Assembly: GCF_050908995.1 (NCBI RefSeq)
Contig: NC_135123.1
Location: 14,756,001-14,820,000, forward strand
Reading direction: 5' to 3'
From: Andrena cerasifolii
Taxonomy: Eukaryota > Arthropoda > Insecta > Hymenoptera > Andrenidae
Length of the DNA: 64,000 nucleotides
The notes under the pieces are model-generated. The model was not told the origin of the DNA. It saw only the letters and a list, made by a program, of their open reading frames with translations, and searched no databases. A program made the translations under genes and the position numbers. Positions within the stretch are counted from its first letter, which is position 1; each line of letters begins with the position of its first letter. Shown here in pieces: positions 23,884-37,350 of this stretch.

Positions 23884-23943
<60 letters not shown>
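23884..23943. repeat. CT microsatellite
   Basis: (CT)n of about 60 bp with one TTT interruption. Confidence 0.97.
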
Positions 23944-23944
<1 letters not shown>

Positions 23945-24657
23945 ATTTATCGACGAATCGACGCTCCGCCGGCCTTCTGATACTTTTGCGGCCACGATCG
24001 TCGCCTCTTACAATGATCGCGATTCCCAGGAATCATTCGAAATCTCATCATCTTCCTTCCCTGGACGCGGTTACCCAGCGCCGTCTGCTCGTGCACGATA
24101 CCTCGTGACTCAAGATTTATGATCGCTTAAACGGTGACTTTATTGTGAAAATATAGGAAAACAAGAAGAAAAGCAGTACCGCCTGATGGCATTCAGTTAT
24201 AAATCATCCTTCTCCGCGTTTCTGAGTAAAGTCAATCGTATTTGCCAGAGCAATTAGAATAGATTATAGTGTTAAATGTCGATGACGACTGGAGAACGGA
24301 GGACAGGTATAAAGGCATCTATTCTAATGCTGTAAAAATAACGAATGGTGAATGCGTCCATGGGTGCCATTAACGTTGCTTTTTAACCGACTTCAAAAAG
24401 GAGGGGGTTGGGGTCAGCCTTAAATTACGTAAGGCTTTTTTGGGAGGGGGTCGCGAATTTCTTACGTTTTCTTACAAGGGGGGGAGTCAGGTAGCGTCTT
24501 ACGTAATATTGTTTAACCAAATTTTAAATACAAATTCTATCATTTATGTTCCAGAAAAGTAGTTTTAGTTTTTTCCCGAAACCGAGTTAAATGAATTGTA
24601 TAAAGCTTTAAATATATATAAAATAAACCTATCAAATAAAAAATTAAAAAAAATTAA

Positions 24658-24868
24658 AACCGACTTCAAAAAAATAAAACTGCACTGAAAAGTAAAAAAT
24701 AATTTTTCCCTTATTTAATCTACGATCTCAATTTTTTTAAGTCGACGCCAGATTTACACAGTGCAAATGATGGGGCGCCGACTGAAAAAAATTGAGAGCC
24801 GTAGATTAAATAAGGAAAAACATTATTTTTTTAATTATCAGTGCAGTTGTATTTTTTTTAAGTCAGTT
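24658..24868. repeat. AT-rich foldback element with ACCGACTTCAAAAA ends
   Basis: Left arm 24658-24749 and right arm 24774-24868 are inverted copies, with landmarks CTGCACTGA, CTTATTTAATCTACG, CTCAATTTTTTT and CGGCGCC/GACGCC. A related ACCGACTTCAAAAA fragment sits at about 24389 beside GGGGG-rich sequence. The element class was not determined. Confidence 0.7.
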
Positions 24869-27014
24869 TCAATTTTTTTAAAAATTACTTATTTTGATAA
24901 TAAAGGTAACACATTTTGTTCAGCTCATTTCGTGTCTCAAGTGATATGAATATATATCATCATGAATTCTCGTGACAAGTGTAATTATTCAAATTTAGAT
25001 TTAGGAAAATATAAAAGTCGTATGTGATTGTTTCCAAAGGATGTTTATTAATGGAAAGTTGAGGTAGGTTGGGTAGACGTAGTATTTGGAAAGACACTGG
25101 GGGAGATAATCGCGTCGACGTTACAGGCGGAGGAAACAACTTGGATACAGTAATAACGTGGGAAAGGAAAGAGGCAGAGGCGTTAATGATGGCATTAAAG
25201 ACAATGATCACGTTTGAATAGCGACGGTGGTCATTGTTACAAAGTTTAGTGTCATATCAAAGCCCTTATGCAATGTTGCGGATCAGGATATCGGCGATTT
25301 GATTCGTTATTGATCGATCGACGCGTAGTCATAATTGTTAATCTGACTGAAGATCGATAGCATAATGAGCAGCCTCCCTTGGCAGTGGCATTTCTTGGAT
25401 CGACAATGAACAAAACAGCCTTGGCATTAACATTCCAGATCCTTTATTTCCGCGACTATTAATTTTTCACGATTAGATACAAGTTTATGTGGCCATTATT
25501 GATTATCGGTTATTCGAACATATTCCTTATTTTCTCCAAATAATTGATGTGGCATGTTAATTATCGATTACTGGGAATAGGATGTCCTCAAAGTGTAATA
25601 AATTAATATAACTTTAGCATTAGCGAAACGCAAAGGAGGGCGTTAAACATTTTTGAATAATCAGATGGAAGTTAATGATTAAATGTTACAGTATTTCGAT
25701 ACTGTTTTCTTTGAGTACACCGCTAAGTGGGACGAATAATTGAATTAAAATGATACGAGATTGCGTAATATTGTGTTACATATTCTACTAGATTGCGAAT
25801 GAAGAAATAGGGGTTCCTTTGACACGCGAGGCTGAAAATTAATTCGCAGTTTAGCTGTCGTATTAAGGCTGACCAATTAAGCTAGATGAAATTCGTCTCG
25901 TGAAAATAATTTGCTACCTGGACGTTTGCAAATCGTAAACGCGGAGAACGTAATGGTGTGTTGCAGTTGAAAAATTATATTCATTGTTTGCTACCTTTCG
26001 TACTTACAGAGTACATCTCGCAATGTAGCAGATTAATTAAAACGAATGACTCATAGTTATCTGCATCCTGCAACGTTCTGTACGTACATCTCTGAAAGCT
26101 TGTTAAATTCATAATTTCATTCGATGATTCATTTTACTTTGTAATTACTGACAAGCTAAATAGCATTTCCTTTATTCAATGGAAGATACTTGAGTACCTT
26201 TTGCAGGATTCAAGATGGAAATAATAAAACATAATTTACTCGACAAATACAAGTAGAAAGAATTCAAAATAAGAATAAAAAAAAATGAACTAAGGTAGTC
26301 TTGCACAAAATCTATTACAGATTTTCACGTTCCGTAGAAGCACACACCTGCATTAGAAATTAAAGAAATATTTATTAAGTCGAATTAGTAAATAAACTTA
26401 AATTCTACGAATCATCTCTCACAAAAATTGCAAATCTGACTTCTCGTTTTCTATACCCGAGCTCTTTGTAGAAACTGGACGGGTTAAAAATGTCAAGGGA
26501 AACGAAATTATCATAAACACAGGCTCGTTAAATTTTACGCATAAAATGTAGGCCTTTCGTCTACGTTTCACCGAGTACAACCTTCGATAAAAACCGTTTA
26601 ATATAAATTCATGCGTGATGGGTGCGTAGCTTAATTTTGGGCCCACCTTTCGCAGTGGGCAATGCTATTATAATTAAGAAGAATTTTCGGCTGTCTTCAT
26701 TAGCCCGACAAAATTACGAGTCCTTGAAAACGAGTTAACAGAGACCTTTTTCCTGTCCCTCGAGCAACAAGGTCGAAGACGAAGCGCGTCAAATATGACG
26801 ATCATTTAAATGACGATCGTTAACCTCGTGTTACTTCTTCCTTTTTCTGGGAAACGGTGAAGCATTTTTTTGTACTTCCTTTCTTAAAAAATATATTTCC
26901 GAAGGCTCTAATAATAATCGAATTTATCGTATTCGTTAAAACAAGCAGCGACACCTATAAAATAAGGAAGAGTACCTACTGTCTTCTCAAATATGATTGT
27001 CACCTGGATTTTAA

Positions 27015-27371
27015 CCCTTCGTGGTCACGCGGGGTGTATTGTACCCCAAGAATAATTTTCGAGTTAAAATGTCGTGTCTTTACGGCTTCCAGAGGGGATT
27101 TATCGCAAGAAAAAAAAAATTAAAAAATCGCTTTTTTCCCACAACCGTGGAGAAATCGCTCATTTTCAACTACAAATTTTATCATATCAAAATTTACATT
27201 TCTAGAAAAAGACTATTAGACCATGATTGTATAAGTATTACGAACGTACAATTATCACTGAAAAGTTAATAGATTCAAAAATACGAAAATGGTAACTCAA
27301 AAAATGTCGCTGGGGTACAGTGAACCCCGTGTGACGAATTTGTGATTATAAGAGGGTGTGACCACGAAGGG
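27015..27371. mobile_element. piggyBac-like MITE, 357 bp
   Basis: It starts CCCTTCGTGGTCAC and ends in its exact reverse complement, 14 bp perfect. The ends are bordered by TTAA at 27011-27014 and 27372-27375. Subterminal sequence is also inverted: GGGGTGTATTGTACCCCA near the left end, and near the right end a segment that reads GGGGTTCACTGTACCCCA in reverse complement. TTAA duplications with CCC-starting termini are typical of the piggyBac superfamily. There is no transposase. Confidence 0.88.
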
Positions 27372-28639
27372 TTAAAACCTCATTGCGAACCCTGCACATG
27401 GAAATGTTTTACGCTGCCCCACCCACGAGTAATTACGCGCTCCAAAATTTAAAAAGTTACATAACTTGTGAATAAAATAACTTTTACACGAATCTCGTGA
27501 AAGAGAAAGGTAAGGCTTGTACCAACGAGACATTAGTTCGTGTTTTGCCCATTTTGGGCACAGATTATGTCCGTTTACTATATATAGTCGTGATGTATCT
27601 CGGGTTGGTCTACATTTTTTTTTTCGCAGTGATCATCATCAAGAACCAACGGTTACACGGAGATGTGGTTTTCGTAATTGTTTCAGCTGTCCTTGCCTGC
27701 GAAAGCATCTTCTGCCCTGATATAGAGAACTCAGGGACGATAATCGCGTCAACCTCTGACCTATTTCTCGAAATCGAAATACGAACGCAGTGGAACCACC
27801 ACCACTCGAATATTCCATTACCTGCGCAGGATACATCATTCCCCAATTGAAACTTCTTCTGATCATAATAATTCAACACGTGTTAACAATGTAGTGTGTT
27901 TTAATACGAAAAGTGGTTATCGATGTGTTCTCCAATAACGTTGCTACTGCGGTAAAAACTGCATTAATAAATTATACTCTACATTGTACTTTAAAAAACG
28001 GTAACCAAGATTTCTCGAGATCCCAATGGGCTGATTCTGTTGAAATTTGGAGCAGCGGTTAGAGCACCGATAGAATTATTTACTTTTTGTCATAGGCTTC
28101 TGTGAAACGTCATATCTCATTTTGTATAAATTAAAAAACGGACGATTTTTAGCTACAAAATGACACATCTGTATTCGAATGGCAAGTATTTTGCGAAAAA
28201 TTGATATTTTTAGAAACTGGATTCTTTTATGTGTTTTAACTTTTAAGAGACTTTTTGTGTTTCGGATAAAAACTATCAGAGATATATTTGTTACCGTGGA
28301 AGCTGTACTGAAAAAACTGCCCAAAGAAAATTGCTATTAAATATTCAATCTTCTTAGTTTTCGAATTAAATTTACACAATTATTACATTACCTAAAGTAT
28401 TTTAATATACGCGTAAAGATTGTCAAATTAAAATATATTTCCAATGAAAAAAAAATTATCTAAATTCACCCTGGTGTTTCTAGTCCAAGGGTGTATGTAC
28501 TCATGATCGGGAGCTGCGAACATTCGTACAGAAGCTCGCGCAAACATTTGCATACGTCGTGTTTCCTCCTTTACACATATTTAATAATAAAAGCTTCCTT
28601 CGCATTTAAAAAAATGTCGCCTGTTTTATTACCAGCATG

Positions 28640-29099
28640 AAGCAAAGGCTCGTCAATACTCCGCGTAAAGAGTCCTTTACAGTGCGCAGTAGACTGTGCA
28701 GTAGACGCGGTGTCTGTAGCGCGAGGGATTCGTAAAAGTGGGATATCCTGGAATACGTGCATCCTCGATTTATGGCGGCGTGCACTGCACAGGCTCTTGC
28801 GAAACCGCAGCGATAGACGGACTTGCAAAACAGCGTTCGGCGCTGTTTTGCAACTTGTACTACGTGCAGGCGAGATGACTGAACGATCACGATACCGATC
28901 GATCGTGAGCGATCTCGGGGGGATCAACGACCTTGCAGAACAGTGTACTTACACGTTCATTCTTTCGATTAATTTATACGGCGACCTCCGCGGAGCCGGC
29001 AACCGCTGCGCATGCGTGCCGAAAAAGTGCAAGCGTTTGGAAAGTTTCGTGCATCTAGCATCGTTCGCGCGCGCGCGCGTTTCCATCTGCTACAGGTAG
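28640..29099. other. GC-rich island with a strong 13-bp hairpin
   Basis: This patch is clearly richer in G+C and CpG (for example GCGCGCGCGCG near 29070) than its surroundings. A perfect stem pairs TTGCAAAACAGCG (28823-28835) with its complement at 28841-28853 across the loop TTCGG. The + strand stays open for about 130 codons up to CTACAG followed by GTAGGT at 29094, a good splice donor. The predicted peptide has no recognisable domain. It may be a promoter or first exon of an unrecognised transcript. Confidence 0.35.
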
Positions 29100-29243
29100 G
29101 TACATATTGCGGAATCCCATTTCCGTGAGAAAAGCGCCTCGCAGCTAATTGGAGAATGGAAACGGGAAGGAGCCTAATAAGACCTGACGCGATTGGAAAC
29201 ATGCAAACTGATACGTTTTGTTTTCTATTGTAGTACTGTTATA

Positions 29244-29585
29244 CAGTGGCGGATTTAAGAAAAAAGGCCCAGGCGGCGAACGTTCCGAGGGGCCCATTTT
29301 TGGGGGGAAATGATGAAGAGGTAGTTTACAAAAAAACGGGCTAAGTGTAATAGTACGAAAGAAATTTTTGGGAGTGGTGGATTTAACAGGGCGGCTGATG
29401 AGCAGTTGCCGCCTAGGTATAGGTATTCAAACGCTACATTTTTATGTCTACAGTTAAATAAAAATGTAGCGTTTGGATACCTATACCTAATCATAATTTT
29501 TTTTTTTTTTTTTGGAGATTGGGCCCTTCTGTGCAGGGACCTAGGCGGCAACTGCTCATCAGCCGCCCTGTTAAATCCACCTCTG
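29244..29585. mobile_element. hAT-like MITE, 342 bp, with perfect 8-bp duplication
   Basis: The left end is CAGTGGCGGATTTAA; the right end in reverse complement is CAGAGGTGGATTTAA. The 8-bp direct repeat CTGTTATA lies at 29236-29243 and again at 29586-29593. Inside, a second large palindrome pairs 29375-29450 with 29460-29585 (GGGCGGCTGATGAGCAGTTG, ATTCAAACGCTACATTTTT). An 8-bp duplication with CA...TG ends is the hAT hallmark. No transposase is present. Confidence 0.9.
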
Positions 29586-30697
29586 CTGTTATAGCTACTA
29601 TGGTCGCCGGGTCTCTTTGGACCCAGTCGTGTTTTCATTCCCTTGCCCTTAATACATTTCCCGGGTCTTTCTTAACCCAATCATGTTCTCGTTTCCTTTC
29701 CCCTAGGCACTATAGACCCTGGTTCTTTTTTTACCCACTCGCGTTTTCATTTCATTGAGAATTGTTCCAGCTATGAGATATATGAAGCTCGAAACAGTAA
29801 GAGACAAGGATACTGCGGTTTTTAAAAATATTTTGGAACGTCATGATCAAGGTTTCGTTATATTTCCTCTTTTTTACTTATTTATTAAATAATATAAAGA
29901 TAAGAGAATAATAGAAAGTACAATATAGTAGAGACAACAAAAAAAAAGAGAGAAAAAAGGAAACAAAACCAAATAGAAACAGGGAGAAAAGAACAAAGCA
30001 AGAGAAAAGAACTTTTAAATCAATTTTTCAGTAACTTTTCCATACCTCCATTAATTCAGAAAATAGTTGTGCATAGTTATTTAGAATTAGAGGTAATATA
30101 CATACAGAGGTGCTATAGCAGCGATTTTACACGCTTGGAGAAAACAATATAGTCAGTTTTCTAGGCAGAGAAAGTCTCCACTGTGGATGAAAATGAAAAA
30201 GAATTCTTCGTGCCCTGTCATTCGCCTTCTCATTCCTCTTGAGCGTAGCACTATGTAAAAATGCAAATTGTTCAGTGTCCGGTGCAACAGAGTGTACGAT
30301 AAAAGTTTTAGAGCCTTATCATCGCAAAGCTCGAGGAAAACGAGGCGATTTAGGGTTCTCCGTAAAGAGGAAACGTACAATTGTAGCGGCCACTTTCGTA
30401 ATTAGCGTGCTGAGACGGAATCACGCTATCGAGATGCATAGTTATTCACACCATTGTCCTCAGACAATGTTTATTGTTTTACATACGCAATTCTATTACA
30501 TATTTCGCCAAAAAATCCGAGGAAAATGACTTCGGTGTTAAGCCCCGTTCCCACGTGCGCAACACACTCGAGGCACTAAAAAATTATCCTTTTTCAAAGA
30601 CAGCAAATACTAGAGAAGGACTCTAATCGTCCAACCTCGGCAATTCCTAAATAAAGACATGCCTTCTATATTTTGAACGCTTCACTTTTCATTGAAA

Positions 30698-30910
30698 TAC
30701 TAGCTGACCTGTTACCCGGTTTCACCCGGGAATTACTATTATTATTATTATTTATTATTTTAGATAGCATATTTATAAATAGCCTATAATCTAATCTAGG
30801 ACGTACGTAATGCATATTCAAAATTTCATTGAAATCCGTTCAGTCGTTTAGGCGTAAAAGACGGACAAACACAAACAGACAACGTTTCACTTTGATATAT
30901 TAGTAAGGAT
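30698..30910 (+). mobile_element. 3' fragment of a non-LTR retrotransposon or derived SINE
   Basis: The segment begins CTAGCTGACC, continues with ACCCGGTTTCACCCGGG, contains CATTGAAATCCGTTCAGT and ACGGACAAACA, and ends ATATATTAGTAAGGAT. This arrangement is familiar from the 3' ends of RTE/CR1-type elements in arthropods. No reverse transcriptase remains, so it is a 5'-truncated copy. The clade assignment comes from memory of similar tails and is uncertain. Confidence 0.6.
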
Positions 30911-33783
30911 TCAGAGCTTCCGAAACAGTCCCTAAAAATTTTCATTGGTTTTGATTCACAGTGTTGGGAATAGAGAAACGCCATGTAGGCAATTGAAAAG
31001 CGGAACAGGCACGTATCTCCCATGTTTATTAAAATTTCTTCTTTCAGTCGTAATTGTTTTGCGAAACCTACTTTATTCGTGTATTTCCAAATTTTTCTAA
31101 TTTAATTTCAGCACGCGAAAAGTCTGATTTGTCACGAGTGCTGCGGAGGAAACTCGGTCTCGCAATACGAATAATTGCGCAATGGCTTGAACAAAATCCA
31201 CGATGCAATATTGAAACGCTATGTAAGAGTGTGCTTCAGTATTTCTCCATATCAGTATAATTTATAGTTTACACTCGCCGGGAACGGTGCATTTTCGGTA
31301 ATCGTGCATATTTAAATGCGATAAAGCTAAGTGTCGCCGCCGAATTAATGCCAGCATCGCGAAGCTAACGAACCGAGTTACAATTAACTGAATTTCTCTT
31401 ACACATATTTGTAATAACTGTGCTCCTTCATTGATGAAATAAGGTTTGCCTCGGGAGTTTCTTTACCCCACGATTTCCTCAGTTTCGAAAGCGTTGATCG
31501 GTAAAAGACGAAACCAGAAGAGCGTTTTTTGGTCGGCAAAGTTCATAAAGTTTCCTCCACTTTGATTAGAAATTATAGGTACTTTGTTACTTGCTTCAGC
31601 GATGAAACGATTTAGGCGCAATTTCGTGTTGCTACAGTCGTTTTATAACAAAAAATATGCTAAGACGATAAACAATTTAATTTAACCAGTGAATGTCTCG
31701 AAAGCCAATGGAACTTTCTCGAGGATAGGTAATAAGTGGTTTAAAGAACTGTGTTATTACTTTCGCTTGTTGTGTGCATCCCGTTATTTGTTAAGTCTCG
31801 GAGGGAAGATATCTCTGAGATAATTCGGACTGCGATAAAAATTTATCTGATTCGTATGTGAATTATACAATCTCCCTTTCATAATAAAAATGGACTCATA
31901 GTCTCCTAGTATTTCGCAAGGAGCTACTTTGCATTATTCAAATACACAGTTGCACGACTTCCTTAGGTGCATTTAAACAAAAAGACCTAAAGTGCACAGT
32001 TCCCCGTATTTGCAAGCATAATTATACTTCGACAAATCTGAAAACGAAGAATGAAACAAAATTTTCATAAAGCTTATTTCCCAAGAAATAAGATTCAGAT
32101 AAAATTAGAACACCTTGCTTCGTTCATACGATTTAATTAGACAAGAAATACCCCTTCAATATTTCTAAATAAACAGAAGTCAACGTATCACTCAAAAACA
32201 ATCGCGCTATATTTCCTTGGACGATAATTACGCACTATCGAATTAAATAACAGGCCAAGAAAGTATTCTCAACGAGCGCCCAGTGAAAAATTAATCACAA
32301 TTTATCACTACCAAATCATTACGTATGGAGCGAGAATGCAACCGAAATTATTTAAGACGGCACGCATCGCGATCGCCCGTTTAAAAGGCAGAGATTTCGT
32401 CGATGCAAGGATGCATAAAAGGTACCTGTCGGCTGGGCGTACTTAATCTGAATGAAGTACCGCGACATTTAACGGCACGAGGGTCGAAAACAAATGCTTT
32501 CTGGAATTTCGCAATTCCGCGACCTTAAGCCTTTCTCCTACGCCGATTGAGACGAACCCGTAAAGATGTTTGCCAACTTTTACACCGATTCGCTCGTTTA
32601 TCATTCCCGATGGCGAGTGGCGTCCGTTGGATCCGACAAAATTCAAGGATCGTCCCGCTAATTAATTATTTTCGCCGACCCTTATTGCATGGCTGATCGT
32701 GGACCGCCATAGTGGAGTCCAGGCTCTATGTGGGACATTAAAAGCTGATAAAAACAATGGATTGCGTTGAATTTTTTGCACTTTAGGCAAATTTCTTCCT
32801 TGGTTTTAGTTTAATATTGAATCAAGGGGTGTAGAAATATTTTTAAAGGACGTTTCACTGATGATTAATGTGGTGAGCCACTGGAACCTTAAGGTGTGTT
32901 TAAAATGATACATTATGTATGTAATGAAATTTTTTTATAACTTTTATTATATATTTTTATGTGGTAGCGGCAATGATTCGATAACTCTTAATTATTAGTC
33001 ATCCTCGATAAAAGTTATATATTATAAAATTGAGCTATAAATTGACAAATTTTCCACGCGAGAATTTGCAGTTTAATCAATTTGTGGTGGAAGTGTATTC
33101 GTGAGGAATGTTTTTTGCACAACGGTCGTGGATTCTCTCGTAACTTTCATTTAACACACATTTTATGGAAATGTTTGTATGTGTATGTATGTGGAATCGA
33201 ATCTTAGCGATTTGTTACCTTGGCGGCCACCTCCGATGGTCCCAAGGTGAAGCATTAACATTCCCATAGACGAACCACGTGTTATTGTATTTTTTTTTTA
33301 TTACCTCATCGCTTTAGGTTCAACAAACTTCCGACCAGACCTAAAATGCTAGCTGAAGAAGGTATTTCTCGTTGATCCCTCGAATCGAGTCGCTCCCGAA
33401 GAGTCGATGAACCAGCGACCTACTTTTTACTGTACCTTCTATTGCCTACTTGTAATAAAACTACAACAATGCTTCCTTTAATGCTGCTTTCTACGTTTTA
33501 ACAGGACTTCGCAGCGAAACTTCCTATCTGTTTGCAATATTTATTAACTGCACTCTGGAATGATAATATTTCTAAGAATTCAATAAAGTATCTCTGGTGC
33601 AAAACATTATAAATACCTAGTAAACGCTGAACATCTAGCAAAGTCTTTTTAATTTACGAACTATGAAACAGCATTTTCAGTGTTAGAAACTATTTTCTGA
33701 CAGAGAGTGTCCTACATACTCCATTGTCCCCCTTTCGCACTTTAAATCCTACAAACCTCATCTATACTGTTAAAATGGAACAT

Positions 33784-34027
33784 CAATGTCGAAACATTCT
33801 TTTTCCAGGGAGGAGGGAGGCAACTTTGGGACGATGGTGAAGAAAAATATACCCCTCTTGCCTTTTTTAACCCATTTTATAGTGCTAATTTAATTAAAAA
33901 TTTAAAATATTCCCTTTTTTAGTACAAACTGAATAAAGATCAGTTTTGAAAAGTAAGCAATTTTTTTCTCAAAAGCCAGGGGGACAACTGCCCCTTTTGC
34001 GCCACCCTCCACCTGCGGACGCCCATG
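33784..34027 (-). mobile_element. hAT-like element related to the 45.46-kb copy
   Basis: In reverse complement it starts CATGGGCGTCCG. It matches the 45455-45749 element along its length: AAAAGCCAGGGG, TAAAGATCAGTT, TTTTTTAGTA, CCATTTT, GGGAGGCAACT. The other end (about 33784) is diverged and no clean 8-bp duplication was seen. The element is decayed. Confidence 0.65.
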
Positions 34028-34814
34028 AATGAAGAATACGCACTTCCAGGTTAATTAATCTCAATAAACGATCTAAAAGAATCGTCGCTTACATGTATTG
34101 TCAGAATGCTGTTTGCGACTCACATTGTAACTGATCAAAGAAAGAAGAATACCACGAAATTTAAAGCGAATGCGAGCAATTTTATTCAAGCATTTGCTGG
34201 TTACCTACGAAGAAAATAAAAGCTGGGCCAAAGGTAGAAAATGGAAGCTGGGTCAAAGTGGACAACTACTTCAGAAAAAAGGATACAAGGGTTTGTTAAG
34301 TGAATAGGGGCGACTTGATTGAAACGTTTACTCACTGCCCATGAAATATAGAAAATCGCACCTGGACCGAACTAGAAGCAGCACTGCAGCTGACATTGAC
34401 TACGATCCTGTTCCTCTCGGTATCTTCGATTACTCCGGTGAAAGTTAACGACGAGGTGCATCCTCAAGGTCACCCACGAAGAGGCTCGAGCTGTACGTCA
34501 ACGATGCTCCTTTCTGAAATTCGGATGCTCCGGGACCAGACGCGATTCCATTTTATTTTTCACGAGATCTCTGGGAATTATGGGCGTTCGGCTCTTTACC
34601 TTACATAATAACAGTCACTTGGTATCCATAAAATTTGCAACCGCGTTTTTGCGCTTTGCAAGTATCTGTTCGTCGAAATAATAAGTTTAATTCATTGCAT
34701 AATAGAAACTTTCTTAACAATTTAATACTGTTGAGTGTACTAATCACTGAGAATCGAAGAGAAATATTTTGTGTGTGCTCTATAGTTTCAAAGGTATTAA
34801 AAGTTTCTGGAAAG

Positions 34815-34815
<1 letters not shown>

Positions 34816-34854
<39 letters not shown>
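34816..34854. repeat. AT microsatellite
   Basis: About 19 uninterrupted AT dinucleotides. Confidence 0.98.
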
Positions 34855-34856
<2 letters not shown>

Positions 34857-37350
34857 CATTATCGTATGGAGGTATTTGTTTGTTATAAATTTTCTTGACT
34901 TTGTAAGAATTCCATAAGGACCATTTTTTAAAACGGTGAAGAAACTTCATTGTATGCACTTCGATGTAATAATATAAATCGCGATGGAAATTTAAAGACA
35001 ACGCCTCGAGCACCTTTGACGGTTAATTTAATAAGCTTCGCTTGTACTCGAAAATGTGTACCGATTGAAATGGAAATGTAATCTGATGCGGTGTTGCGTA
35101 ACAGCTCCAGCCACGCGCAGGATTACGTGTTTATATTAATATTTACGCACACCGAGTATTGGATTAATTTTATTACGTTGGAAATTAATTTTGAAATGCT
35201 TCCGTTGGAAAATTATTACATCATGAATTACAATTACAAGCTTCTAAGGCAACGTAATAACGGTATTACCATGGAAGACAATTTTAAAGCGCGTATGGCA
35301 TTAAAGTAATTTTTATGTGGCACTTTAATTATTACATAACATTGATCCTTCATTCCGTGAAGCATTAATTTCTGTTTATCTTTTTGGATATTTAATATGA
35401 AGTAAAAGCTGAAGTAAGAATAGCTGCAAGATTTATAAATGGTTAAAGTCCGGTAGAAGCTGCGTGCAGCTTTCTTTTTACTTCTTTAATTTGTGTGAAA
35501 ATATGTTTGGGAATAAATGCAGTGGAATGCAGAGGAAATACTTTTCTTCTAGGTCAACTGTTAATTATCGACTCCTCTCTAACAAATAGCCAGGGAACTA
35601 TAAAAGTGCAGCGTAGACTCGTATGTACTTGCAACACCACCACTTTTTAAATATATTTCTTGCAGCAACTCTTTTATACGAACGTACTCCACTATGCATT
35701 ATCTCATAATTCTATGTTTTACTGCACATAATATGTAACAGGGTTTAATAGTGCACAATTACCCCAGTAAAGATTAAAATCAAACGAACGAAAAGGAAAA
35801 GAAAAATTCTTCATACTTGGTGCATTCATTAGAAATAGAAATGCAAAGGATTATATTTTCAAATGCAATTAATATTTTTAATACTACCCAGGTGAAACAA
35901 TTTTCAAAGTCAAACTTTTTTACAATATAATATGGAAAGTATCGTCGAAAGAGTCACAAAGTAAAAATTTTAATTACCTACGAAAAAGAATTTGTGTTTA
36001 TTTCAAATGAATATAATTTGTTCCTGCAGTACTTTTTCTTTCCAGAGAATAAACTGCAACCAAGAAAACGATTTTTCCTTAATTGCTCAATCTCCTGTAA
36101 GGATTGATTGATATTCATGAATGGTATTCATGATTTGATGTATTCGAATAACGTTTCGAATAATATTCTTACAGGCGTATGTTTACTTTATAAATATATG
36201 AACGAGAGCCTTAAAAGCACGCGAAACAGAGTAATAAAAGACCGAGAATACTTCTTCAGGCAACCGTCAAGGACAACTAATAGTATCACGCGGTGAGGAA
36301 CCGTCAAATCTTCTCTCGAAGATGTATAGTCACCGAATTCCAATTTCTATAATTGTTGTTCATAAGGTTTCTTAGAAAAACATGTCTGAAGCATGTGATC
36401 ATAATGCAAAAACAAGTTTACTACTCCTACAAGCCTAGTTTGAAGGGTTCCATCATCAATTTTGCTGGATCATTTCGCTTCCATCATGCATTTTGTAAAT
36501 CCTCAAGATTCAAACTTTTACCTTTGTAATGATAATAATTTCAAGTTCAGCGTGCAAATAAATACCTGTATCTTGAGGAATATATGAAACAGTTTATAAT
36601 TCTTCACAAAAATAACAAAAATAAAAATTGACGAGATTACTTACACAAGTAATTAGATATTTATACACTCATATGGTATGGTAATTAAAAAAAAAATATG
36701 TAAGAAATATTCAGCAAAAAATAATGAAAAAAATGTTCAATTTTCATATCTAATTCCATGCATTTAAACTTTTCTTTGAGTACACCAGCTGTATTGAACA
36801 AGTCAATAAGAAATCTATTACCATTTCGAATTACAATGCTAAATTAGTACTAATTATAGTACCTGCAAGAATTCAAATATCGTCTATTCCATTATTTGCA
36901 CAAACAGAAACAGAATCCCTCCCGAACAATTCGCTCATTAAATCTTTTCACTTAAGACGAACGTTAGCAAAGCTGGCGAACGTGTCGATATAGGATGCTG
37001 CGTAAAATTTGCATTCCAATTATCTTCACTGCGAAAGTAATTTAAAACCACCTCTAACTGGTACAAATTTATCATATCACCCCCAACTGCCAGCTTACCT
37101 CAAACACCGCGAATGGAATCGAATTAAACGATGAATGATCGAAGTCTAAGTGGCGAAAAGACGTCCCTGGATTCGCCTCATTGTTCACCGCGAATGAACG
37201 CCGAGTCCCGTCCAGGAGATGCGTGAAAAATAAGATTTCTAACCCCCCAATTGTTAGACTAATTATGAGTAAGGTCAAGCGAAGAGGAGTCTCGGATGAG
37301 TCCTTGTAACTCAGAGTGGGATGAGTCTACGGCCTGGTGGGGACCATTTC

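Larger units (their letters stand above)
21040..37340. other. AT-rich intergenic region with scattered mobile elements
   Basis: No conserved protein-coding exon was recognised in 16 kb. Individually listed elements lie at 22.75, 24.66, 27.0, 29.24, 30.7 and 33.8 kb, with microsatellites at 23.88 and 34.82 kb and a GC-rich island at 28.64-29.10 kb. The longest open frames are AT-rich, lack domain signatures and look like chance. Long non-coding transcripts or enhancers cannot be excluded. Confidence 0.5.

Noticed and set aside
27497..27850. 117-codon open frame with hydrophobic stretches
   Set aside because: No splice context, no recognisable domain and no compositional shift from the AT-rich surroundings; hydrophobic runs come from T-rich DNA.
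31108..31260. Acceptor-like site followed by an open frame (about 50 codons)
   Set aside because: No matching upstream exon, no poly(A) signal nearby and no recognisable protein.
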